This document shows, in pieces, positions 1-7,923 of a DNA stretch of 10,605 nt. Source of the DNA: Saccoglossus kowalevskii (taxonomy: Eukaryota > Hemichordata > Enteropneusta > Harrimaniidae); contig NW_003107114.1 in NCBI RefSeq assembly GCF_000003605.2, positions 16,336 through 26,940 of the forward strand. The letters run 5' to 3'. Position 1 is the first letter of the stretch, and each line of letters opens with the position of its first letter. Under the pieces are notes generated by a model. The model made no database searches, was not told where the DNA came from, and saw nothing but the letters and a program-made list of their open reading frames with translations. A program made the translations under genes and the position numbers.

Positions 1-116
1 TATATATATAGTGTTTTGTTCTGAAAAATAAATTCATATTGTGAAGAGAGCACTACAATTTACACTCACAACACTCGAATGGTCGCCTGTGTTGCTTCCG
101 CCATAGTTAAACCTTT

Positions 117-285
117 TTACGCCGACGTAACTATTACGTGTCATTTACGCCGATGCTGATAACCCCCATCAAGTGGGGTTTAAACTCCAACATATTAAAA
201 ACCTCTTACGTCGGTGTTACGTGTTCACATCTGTTTTTCTCTTCGGTGACGTAAAGAGATGCGAAAAACACATCAACGTCATGTG
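117..285. promoter_or_regulatory. Cluster of ACGT/CRE-like motifs, possible regulatory patch
   Basis: The segment holds several ACGT cores: GACGTAA near 125, TTACGTG near 134, TTACGTCGG near 206, TTACGTG near 217, TGACGTAA near 247 and AACGTCAT near 275. TGACGTAA and TTACGTCA are the kind of site bound by CREB/ATF-type bZIP proteins. Positions 117-130 and the reverse complement of 206-219 agree at 12 of 14 bases. The same two places also form an imperfect direct repeat starting from aaacct. I see the motifs directly; a regulatory role is inference, and a decayed mobile-element end is an alternative. Confidence 0.2.
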
Positions 286-402
286 AAAGTACTCTAGAAA
301 CTTTGGTGTCCGATTCTAAAACTCAAGTTAAAACAATGGTTTATTTGCATAATCATTCACCCAGTGCACTTATAATAACGTGGTGACAACTCTCACATAA
401 AC

Positions 403-435
403 CTCAGACTAGTAATACAATATTACTAGTCTGAG
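403..435. repeat. Perfect 15-bp inverted repeat with 3-nt loop
   Basis: Bases 403-417 are the exact reverse complement of 421-435, leaving a loop of only caa (418-420). The stem starts ctcagactag and ends ctagtctgag. All 15 pairs are Watson-Crick and pairing stops at 402/436 (c opposite c). It could extrude as a cruciform or fold as an RNA hairpin. It is too short for a miRNA precursor stem. Function is unknown. Confidence 0.85.
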
Positions 436-654
436 CATAAACAGACTGATTACTGTTTTGAAAAATGTTAGCAATTGTAAATGATATGGATATTTTAGCA
501 GCACTAACCAAATACATACAAAATAGATTAACAGGCAGCGATACACTGAATAAACGTGGTGTTTTATAGCCGCGCATCGACGTTTATGTGACAATGTTGC
601 CGGTTTCTGTAGATAATTCACAATATATTCCAATACAGATGGACGTACTCTTAC

Positions 655-775
655 TTTGAATTAATTGGGTGAGGTGCCATTCCATGAATTAAAAGCGATG
701 CGCCGATGTCATCTTCTGAACACAAGCTTCTCTTTTTCCTGACTTGATTATTTCTCATCCATTTTATTAACGCAT
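655..775 (-). CDS. Weak candidate internal or terminal coding exon, unknown product
   Basis: Read on the minus strand, a T-rich acceptor ending TTTCAG lies just before 775, and a good donor, AAA|GTAAGA, follows 655. The 121 bases between are open in one frame, entering in phase 1 and leaving in phase 2. If the exon is not spliced at its end, the frame stops at once (AAG then TAA). The roughly 40 residues begin about DALIKWMRNN, are rich in charge (a KKR cluster, an EDD cluster) and contain one Cys. I recognise no domain. No neighbouring exon of the same gene is visible: upstream on this strand lies minisatellite A. Chance pairing of splice-like sites is quite possible. Confidence 0.2.
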
Positions 776-1235
776 CTGAAACAGTCATCACATAACACAC
801 ATAACCCTTGATCACAGCAATGCCCATCACACTAGATAATAACGTTGTCCACAACCTTGGATCACAACGTTGTCCACAACCTTGGATCAGAACATTTTCC
901 ATCAACCTGGATCACAACATTTCCCAAATCCCTAGATCACAATGTTGCCCATACTCCTGGATCACAATGTTGTCCATCACACTAGATAATAACGTTGTCC
1001 GTAACCCTTGATCACAATGTTGTTCATAACCATAAGTCACAACGTTGTCCATAACCATTGATCACAACGATGTCCATATCCCTAGATCACAATGTTGTCC
1101 ATAACCCTAGGTCACAACGATGTCCATCACCCTTGATCACAACATTGTCCATCACCCTTGATCACAATGTTGTCCATAACCCTAGGTCACAACGATGTCC
1201 ATCACCCTTGATCACAACGATGTATATCACCCTTG

Positions 1236-1430
1236 ATCACAACGTTGTCCATCACCCTGGATCACAACGTTGTCCATCACCCTGGATCACAACGTTGTCC
1301 ATCACCCTAGGTCAGAACACTGTCCATCACCCTAGATCAAAACATTTCCCATCACCCTGGATCACAACGTTTCCCATACTCCTGGATCACAACGTTGTCC
1401 ATAACCATAGGTCACAACGTTGTCCATAAC
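1236..1430. repeat. Higher-order block in array A, copy 1
   Basis: This block of about eight monomers is repeated 375 bp (15 monomers) downstream at 1611-1805. From 1286 to 1430 the two copies match essentially base for base, including the private variants gtcagaacactg (from 1311) and atcaaaacatttccc (from 1336). The copy ends diverge by a single missing c after 1805. Such long-range identity inside a variable array shows block duplication rather than monomer-by-monomer slippage. Confidence 0.8.
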
Positions 1431-1610
1431 CAATGATCACAAAGATGTCCATAACCCTAGGTCACAACGTTGTTCATAACTCTTGATCACAAAGATGTCC
1501 ATAACCCTTGATCACAAAGATGTCCATAACCCTTGATCACAACGTTGCCGATATCCCTAGATCAGAACATTGCCCATATCCCTAGATCACAACGATGTCC
1601 ATCACTCTTG

Positions 1611-1805
1611 ATCACAATGTTGTCCATCACCCTAGGTCACAACGTTGTCCATCACCCTGGATCACAACGTTGTCCATCACCCTAGGTCAGAACACTGTCC
1701 ATCACCCTAGATCAAAACATTTCCCATCACCCTGGATCACAACGTTTCCCATACTCCTGGATCACAACGTTGTCCATAACCATAGGTCACAACGTTGTCC
1801 ATAAC
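1611..1805. repeat. Higher-order block in array A, copy 2
   Basis: This is the partner of 1236-1430 at an offset of 375 bp. Differences in the left part are few: a CG to TG change in the core at 1616-1620 and a ctagg/ctgga exchange. The right part is identical until one c is lost after 1805. The low divergence suggests the duplication is younger than the bulk of the array. Confidence 0.8.
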
Positions 1806-1846
1806 AATGATCACAAAGATGTCCATAACCCAAAATCACAATATTG

Positions 1847-2220
1847 CCCATCACACTATGTCAGAACATTGTCCATCACCCTAGATCAGAACATTTTCCA
1901 TCACCCTGGATCACGACGTTGCCGATATCCCTAGATCACAATGTTACCCATCACCCTAGATCACAACGATGTTCATAACCCTTGATCACATCATTGTCCA
2001 TCACCCTGGATGACAAGTTGTCCATCACCCTGGATCAGAACATTGTCCATCACCCTGGATCACAACAATGTCCACCACCCTTGATCACAACATTGCCCAT
2101 CACTCTAGATCAGAACATTGTCCATCACCCTGGATCACAACGTTGCCCATAACCCTAGGTCCCAACGTTGTCCCTAACCCTAGTTCACAACGATGTTCAT
2201 CACCCTTGATCACAACATTG
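1847..2220. repeat. Second higher-order block of array A, copy 1 (374 bp)
   Basis: This block is followed directly by a second copy at 2221-2644. Shared private marks include cgacgttgccgatat (from about 1913 and 2287), the shortened monomer ggatgacaagttgtcc (2008-2023 and 2432-2447) and the run of monomers that begins acaatgtccaccacc. The length, 374 bp, is 15 monomers minus the one base lost in the shortened monomer. Confidence 0.75.
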
Positions 2221-2644
2221 CCCATCACACTAGGTCAGAACATTGTCCATCACCCTAGATCATAACATTTTCCATCACCCTGGATCACGACGTTGCCGAT
2301 ATCCCTAGATCATAACGTTGCCCATAACCCTGGATCCCAATGTTACCCATCACACTAGATAATAACGTTGCCCATCACCCTAGATCACAACGATGTTCAT
2401 AACCCTTGATCACAACATTGTCCATCACCCTGGATGACAAGTTGTCCATAACCCTAGATCAGAACATTGTCCATCACCCTGGATCACAACAATGTCCACC
2501 ACCCTTGATCACGACATTGCCCATCACTCTAGATCAGAACATTGTCCATCACCCTGGATCACAACGTTGCCCATAACCCTAGGTCCCAACGTTGTCCCTA
2601 ACCCTAGTTCACAACGATGTCCATCACCCTTGATCACAATGTTG
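2221..2644. repeat. Second higher-order block of array A, copy 2 with a 50-bp insertion
   Basis: The offset to copy 1 is 374 bp at its left end and 424 bp from the shortened monomer onward. The copy has therefore gained exactly two monomers (50 bp), located between about 2310 and 2385. Further right (2631-2740) lies a run of nearly identical monomers with core aatgttgtcc, a local recent expansion. Confidence 0.75.
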
Positions 2645-3096
2645 TCCATCACCCTTGATCACAATGTTGTCCATCACCCTTGATCACAATGTTGTCCATC
2701 ACCCTTGATCACAATGTTGTCTATCACCCTTGATCACAACGTTGTCCCTAACCCTAGTTCACAACGATGTCCATCACCCTTGATCACAATGTTGTCCATT
2801 ACCCTTGATCACAATGTTGTCCCTAACCCTTGTTCACAACGATGTCCATCACCCTTGATCACAATGTTGTCCATTACCCTTGATCACAACGATGTCAATA
2901 ACCCTAGGTCACAACGGTGCCCATAACCCTTGATCACAGCATTGTCCATAACCTTTGATCACAACGTTGCCCATAACCCTTGATCACAGCAATGCCCATA
3001 ACCCTGGATATGATCCTAGAACCCAACATTGCCGATTACTCTTGAACATAATGTTGTCTATCACGCTAGATCATAACATTGCCCATGAGTATGAGG

Positions 3097-3808
3097 CTTT
3101 GTGCTTCTGATCATACTCGACCATGATGCTACACAATCACCATCCTAGACCACAATGCTCCCCACCACCCTAAACCACAATGCTCCCATCACTATATACC
3201 ATGATGCTCTTCCATTACCCCACGCCATGATGCTTCCTGTCTGCCTAGACCATCATGCTTCTCATTGTACTAGACCACAATGCTCCCCATCACCCTAAAG
3301 CATGATGATCTTCCATTACCCTGCAACATGATGCTTCCCACAACCCTTGATCACAATGCTCCCCACCACCCTAGACCACAATGCTCCCATCACCCTAGAC
3401 CACGATGCTTCTCAACAAACTCAACCACAATGCTCCCCATCACCCTAAAGCATGATGCTCTTTCATTATTACCCTACCCACGATGCTCCCCACCACCCTA
3501 GACCATGATGCTCTTCCATTACCCTGCACCATGATACTCCCCACCACCTTAGACCATGATGCTCTTCCATTACCCTACACCATGATGCTCCCCACCACCC
3601 TAGACCATGATGCTCCCCATCACCCTAGACTACAATGCTCTTCCATTACCCTACACCATGATGCTCCCCACCACCCTAGACCATGATGCTTCCCATCACC
3701 CTAGACCAAAATGTTCTTCCATTACCCTACACCACGATGCTCCCCATCACCCTAGACCATGATGCTCCCCGTCACCCTAGACATTAATGCCCCCATAATC
3801 CTAGATCA
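3097..3808. repeat. Array B: diverged 25/26-bp minisatellite with 51-bp dimers
   Basis: The unit reads roughly atcaccctagaccat then gatgctcccc. Aligned to array A (atcaccctagatcac then aacgttgtcc), 18 of 25 positions agree in the same register, so A and B share an ancestor. In the central part (about 3480-3720) a 25-bp form containing ctccccaccacc alternates with a 26-bp form containing ctcttccattacc. This gives a 51-bp dimer, a multiple of three, so a 17-residue-period open frame appears by arithmetic alone. The plus strand is rich in C and poor in G. The array fades out near 3808. Confidence 0.9.
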
Positions 3809-5574
3809 AGCAAAATTGTATGTAAGGGTTATTTCTATCTATAATGAAAAATACGGCGTCATTATAGTTTCATGAACGACGTAACACAGTGTAGGTGATT
3901 TATAAGGAAATTAACAACTAAAATTATCGCATGATTTACACACGTGCATACGACGAAGCTTGTAGCTGCCTGTCACGCACGTCAATTACATGCTGGCAAC
4001 TATTCTAGTGAACTTTATGTGTATTAGTCGAATGATAATTGACGTCTGACTAATTCAAATCGTGTTGGGTTTCACAGTGTCACATTATATACGGTGTAGC
4101 ATGTCGCGATGATACGACAGACAATGCACCCAAGCTAGACTTACATTGTTATTATAATATCTTTAGTTAATGGGTTTTCGTAATGCAATTTCCACCATCA
4201 CCTTTATTAATCAATATTTCGCGCCATGAATATATCAATCGCACATAATAGTAGTGTTTCTATTACGCTTGCGTTGATGATGACGGCATGATTCGTCAGC
4301 CAAACACTCAGATCTCAAGCTGTGTATTGTATTTACACTAAGTAGTGCGTGCATTGATGTCAGTTTGCTTTATATGGACAGGGTTTTGTAAGGGAATCTA
4401 TGGGCGTATTAAATACTGAGTAGACATTATTAAGTCAGACATAGACCCTTTATTGCAACAGGGGCATCATTTTTCAAATCTCTGGTTGGATTTACATTTT
4501 CGTCACGTCGCGATTCTCTGCAAACAACTTAAAGCTATGTAAACACATGCAGGTACGGTGTCGTCGTAATTATTCAACCTCCTATTCGATAACATGAATA
4601 CAATAATATTATTAAACGTAAAAAGGGATCAGGCTGATTATGCTTTGTGCCCAATGAGATTTTATCTATGGCAGATACTAGTACAGATCCGAAACAGCCG
4701 GTTAAGTCGAAACGCAGTGGCCATCACGATACGATCAGCACCATTCCACATTCATCTACTAGTATTCGGTACATTGGTAACGATTTCATTGAACACGGGC
4801 ATAATTTTAACAAATGACGGAGTCAGTCTAATTACCTGGGTTTAGTTTATGATGACGGATACTAAGATTACTCGGGCAGTTCAGCTGTAGATTCATGATG
4901 AACACACTCATAATGCATACGTAGCACGCTCCCAAGCATACTAATTCGTTCTTAGAGTATGCCCAATTAGCCCTGGGTACATATATGTTGTTATGCCGTA
5001 TCTCTTTGCAAACAACCATAAAATGAGACATATACACAAGATAGTCGCAACCGAGTTAAATTGCCACTATTGCCCAATTACTAATATTAGTATTTTGTGG
5101 GTGTTTGATAAATAATACTTTATTGACAATAGGTAGTATCAATTCCGCTTCGAGCTGGACACACGTGAGATTGTGTCCAGGTGAACTGAAGTGAAATGAA
5201 GTGAAGCAATTAAGCACAATGTAACCATTTGTACGTACATGCGGTATTACAAATAACACATGTTGTACATTGTGTGTTGGGATGAAATAACCCAATGATT
5301 TGCAACGTTGGTGTGACTTTGTGGGCAGCGGCTTGAAACATCAGTCAAATGTTGATTGGTTAACGTAGTGGCTACTAGCAGGGTCAATACCATGTGATTT
5401 ACCACCGTCTGCAAATCAAAATTCCCATGTACGTGTTATCAAAGCCTGAAATGGAGGATACGCAGAAAACTTCCGATCTCAGGGATATCAACGTGTGGAT
5501 TTAATAGACCCCGAAATAAACCTATAGTGGTTCTTTCTCAGCTATATGTAGTTACGGTTATCCTGAAATGTGAT
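3809..5574. other. Unique non-coding DNA, no supported gene
   Basis: This stretch of nearly 1.8 kb shows no recognisable domain, RNA gene or mobile element. Open frames of 69-83 codons (4594-4845 plus, 4828-5037 minus, 5056-5295 minus) have compositions expected of translated AT-rich DNA and no clear splice or domain evidence. Small simple features are a tgaagtgaaatgaagtgaag run near 5188 and two near-copies of tctctgcaaacaac (about 4513 and 4998). It could be intergenic or part of a long intron of the gene at 8610-10457. Confidence 0.55.
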
Positions 5575-5838
5575 TTAGTTCTCTACGTGTACTCCCACAA
5601 TAGTATAACGTGACAAACGAACTGGCAAAATGACAACATCGACGGGATATAGCTGTTTATCACATCTCACTGTTGTTACGCACGCTGTGATTGGTTGAGG
5701 CTCGATCACATGACATGGTATATTGTCCGCCAAGTGCATATTACATTCGGCATCTTCGGCTCTGGCATCATCAATATTGTGGTCATGACCACCATCCCTT
5801 GGGCAGGTAACAAATCGTGATATTACCCTCACAAGCAT
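5575..5838 (-). CDS. Weak candidate coding exon or remnant, unknown product
   Basis: An 87-codon frame runs on the minus strand from an ATG at 5838 to a TAA at 5575-5577. It is more coding-like than its surroundings: by hand count about a third or more of its codons start with G, and valine, aspartate and alanine are frequent. The C-terminal part reads like ordered protein (for example DVVILPVRLSRYTIVG), with several Cys in the middle. I do not recognise a family. A possible internal acceptor-like sequence (TGCCCAAG) precedes the GDGGH-like part, so the true 5' boundary may be inside the frame. It may be a terminal exon, a remnant of an old element, or chance. Confidence 0.22.
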   Translation of the reverse strand: MLVRVISRFVTCPRDGGHDHNIDDARAEDAECNMHLADNIPCHVIEPQPITACVTTVRCDKQLYPVDVVILPVRLSRYTIVGVHVEN

Positions 5839-5860
5839 GTGTTATTGTTTAAAAATTACA

Positions 5861-5900
5861 TGCGCATATTGCCAATAATGACTAACTGCGCATATTGCCA
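5861..5900. repeat. Short tandem duplication, 26-bp period
   Basis: The 14-mer tgcgcatattgcca occurs at 5861-5874 and again at 5887-5900. The following bases (aataatgactaac versus gtatgactcaa) are only partly similar. It is a minor local duplication in otherwise unique sequence. Confidence 0.75.
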
Positions 5901-6719
5901 GTATGACTCAATTTCCACGAATCATTCAAATGTAATATGTCTGAGTGCCAATTATAGAAACACAATTTTCATTTTTGAAATAAATGTTGTTATCAGTAGA
6001 TCATCTACACCGAATCCCAGACAGTTAACCTTCATCGTTTATGAAGTCATAAATAAATACTATAAAAATAACAAATTATTACGTCAATGATTAATTTGGC
6101 ATACATTACTGGGTTCAGTTGGTAATATCCGAAATATTACTATTTCCTCTCTTCATGTATTTGTCATTGATTCCTTTCATCGTTGGCTTGATGTGCCTCT
6201 TCTCACACCATCCATCCACCTTTCTACTGACGCATAACTAAGATGGAATGGACCTGGGGTAGTGTGCAGTATGCACGACGTATTGCCGTCATGATCAGTA
6301 CAAACACGTTACACCTAGATTTGTACCTGGAATTGTACTTGTACTGTACGCCTGGCACCGAAATGAGCAAGTCAAATTGTTGAGAACCCGGAGAATACTG
6401 CAAGCCAAATTAAAGAAATGAATGTAAATATCCCTTGAGTGCTTTCATAAATAGTTCACGACACTAAAAGGAAATGCAGTACAAAGAGCAAGGTTAATGG
6501 CATTCTATTCTCCATTTTTCATGTCCCGTAAAATGCAATTAAGGAAAAAATATTGTGTATTTAACGGCTACTAATATACAATTGTTGTCGTTAACAAGCA
6601 CATTCTAAGCGTAAATTGCTTTTTTATTTTAGCTGTATTATTTTTATTGACACCAGATCTGTGAATCGACAAACCGCAATTTTGAATGTTAGTATTATTC
6701 CACTGCTGAAACCTGTAAC
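5901..6719. other. Unique AT-rich non-coding DNA
   Basis: I see nothing that supports a gene here. The 83-codon plus-strand frame at 5839-6090 is Ile/Asn/Tyr-rich, as expected from translating AT-rich DNA, and shows no domain or convincing splice sites. Several AATAAA hexamers occur (for example near 5979 and 6053), but with no upstream gene they cannot be assigned as poly(A) signals. Confidence 0.5.
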
Positions 6720-6785
6720 ATCACGTGACACAATATGGCCACCAACGACTACGTCATCGTAAGAAAGGCTCAAAGCGCGATTTAG
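6720..6785 (+). promoter_or_regulatory. Promoter-like motif cluster or tiny first exon
   Basis: Within 50 bases lie an E-box (ATCACGTGAC, 6720-6729), a YY1-like CAATATGGCC (6731-6740) and a CRE-like TACGTCATC (6750-6758). The ATG at 6735 opens a 16-codon frame, MATNDYVI followed by VRKAQSAI and stop. Its first eight codons are mostly C-ending (GCC ACC AAC GAC TAC GTC ATC), odd in this AT-rich setting, and are followed by a donor-like GTAAGA at 6759. If spliced there, the exon would end in phase 0, which does not fit the phase-1 acceptor of the CUB exon. The motifs are seen directly; promoter or exon function is inference. Confidence 0.22.
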
Positions 6786-6870
6786 TGCAGTGGATGTTTG
6801 CAACTGTATTCCGAAATAAACTATGTTGGTTGTATGTGTCTAACACACGCATTTATCCTGCCGTGTTTTA

Positions 6871-7923
6871 TAGTACGTACTAAATATATGATTGAGATAG
6901 TAGTACGTACTAAATATATGATTGAGATAGTCGTACGTACTAAATATATGATTGAGATAGTAGTACGTACTAAATATATGATTGAGATATTAGTACGTAC
7001 TAAATATATGATAGAGATAGCAGTACGTACTAAATATATTATTGAGATAGTAGTACGTACTAAATATATGATTGAGATAGAAGTACATATTAAATATATG
7101 ATTGAGATAGTAGTACGTACTAAATATTTGATTGAGATAGTAGTACATACTAAATATATGATTGAGATATTAGTACGTAATAAATATATGATTGAGATAG
7201 TAGTGTGTACAAAATATATGATTGAGATAGTAGTACGTACTAAATATATGATTGAGATAGCAGTACGTACTAAATATATGATTGAGATAGCAGTACGTAC
7301 TAAATATATGATTGAGATAGTAGTGTGTACAAAATATATGATTGAGATAGTAGTACGTACTAAATATATGATTGAGATAGAAGTACGTACTAAATATATG
7401 ATTGAGATATTAGTACGTAATAAATATATGATTGAGATATTAGTACGTACTAAATATATGATAGAGATAGTAGTACGCACTAAATATATGATTGAGATAG
7501 TAGTACATACTAAATATATGATTGAGATATTAGTACGCACTAAATATATGATAGAGATAGTAGTAGAACATGCTAATTATATGATTGAGATATTAGTACG
7601 TACTAAATATATGATTAAGATATTAGTACGTACTAAATATATGATTGAGATTGCAGTACGTACTAAATATATGATTGAGATAGTAGTACGTACTAAATAT
7701 ATGATTGAGATAGTCATACGTACTAAATATATGATTGAGATAGTAGTACGTACTAAATATATGATTGAGATAGTAGTACGTACTAAATATATGATTGAGA
7801 TAGTCGTACGTACTAAATATATGATTGAGATAGTAGTACGTACTAAATATATGATTGAGATAGTAGTACGTACTAAATATATGATTGAGATAGTGGTATG
7901 TACTAAATATATGATTGAGATTA
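6871..7923. repeat. Array C: 30-bp minisatellite, 35 units
   Basis: The unit is gtacgtactaaatatatg followed by attgagatagta. One unit near 7561-7593 is 33 bp. The consensus contains the perfect 12-bp palindrome TAGTACGTACTA. As 30 is a multiple of 3, one plus-strand frame stays open across the array (decapeptide VRTKYMIEIV, 6798-7949), and two minus-strand frames are open over long parts. My hand tally of differences from consensus in the plus frame gives about 13, 12 and 16 at codon positions 1, 2 and 3. That near-even spread does not suggest protein-level selection. The CpG of the palindrome is a hotspot: CGT becomes CAT or TGT in six units. The last nine units are more uniform than the first 26. 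Confidence 0.93.

Larger units (their letters stand above)
1..654. other. Unique AT-rich non-coding DNA
   Basis: I see no convincing gene in this stretch. It opens with a short TA run (1-10). Between 117 and 285 there is a group of ACGT-containing motifs, and 403-435 is a strong hairpin; both are listed separately. A 6-bp inverted repeat, aacccc (161-166) with ggggtt (175-180), sits between the ACGT motifs. A 74-codon open frame on the minus strand at 409-633 has no recognisable domain and spans the hairpin, so I treat it as chance. Confidence 0.6.
800..3090. repeat. 25-bp minisatellite, array A (about 90 monomers)
   Basis: The unit is 25 bp, shown for example by monomers starting at 1261, 1286 and 1311. 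On the plus strand it reads roughly atcacaacgttgtcc followed by atcaccctgg. Common variants are ataacc for atcacc, ctagg or cttg for ctgg, and cgatg, tgttg or cattg for cgttg. The consensus contains the perfect 10-bp palindrome ACAACGTTGT. Some monomers add TGATCA or CCTAGG palindromes. Because 25 is not a multiple of 3, each forward frame reads the three phases of the unit in turn, giving chance open frames with a 25-residue period. These are cut repeatedly by 1-bp indels, so the array is non-coding. It starts sharply after about 800 and degenerates after about 3009. Confidence 0.95.

Noticed and set aside
2165-2835. Telomere-like CCCTAACCCTA strings in array A
   Set aside because: They are only two units long and arise from monomer variants (ccctaaccctag in place of ccatcaccctag) at 25-bp spacing. 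There is no run of TTAGGG repeats, so this is not an interstitial telomere.
808-2926. A series of forward open frames of 63-123 codons within array A, some sharing long identical stretches
   Set aside because: The unit is 25 bp, so the same DNA is read in rotating frames and all are open in the consensus. Single-base indels between monomers break the frames repeatedly. The protein-level identity between 1058-1429 and 1595-1804, and between 2068-2265 and 2492-2683, is explained by DNA block duplication.
3280-3686. Open frames of 67-73 codons in array B
   Set aside because: They follow from the 51-bp dimer period and a stop-free consensus, with no start context, domain or splice evidence.
4594-4845. 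83-codon plus-strand frame with hydrophobic stretches, considered as a signal-peptide first exon
   Set aside because: The hydrophobic part lies at the C-terminal end, the N-terminus is not signal-like, and no clear phase-1 donor follows it.
800-7923. CRISPR-like or bacterial repeat interpretation of the short palindromic repeats
   Set aside because: Units are directly contiguous without spacers, and the window carries a spliced animal gene, so CRISPR or a prokaryotic repeat system does not apply.
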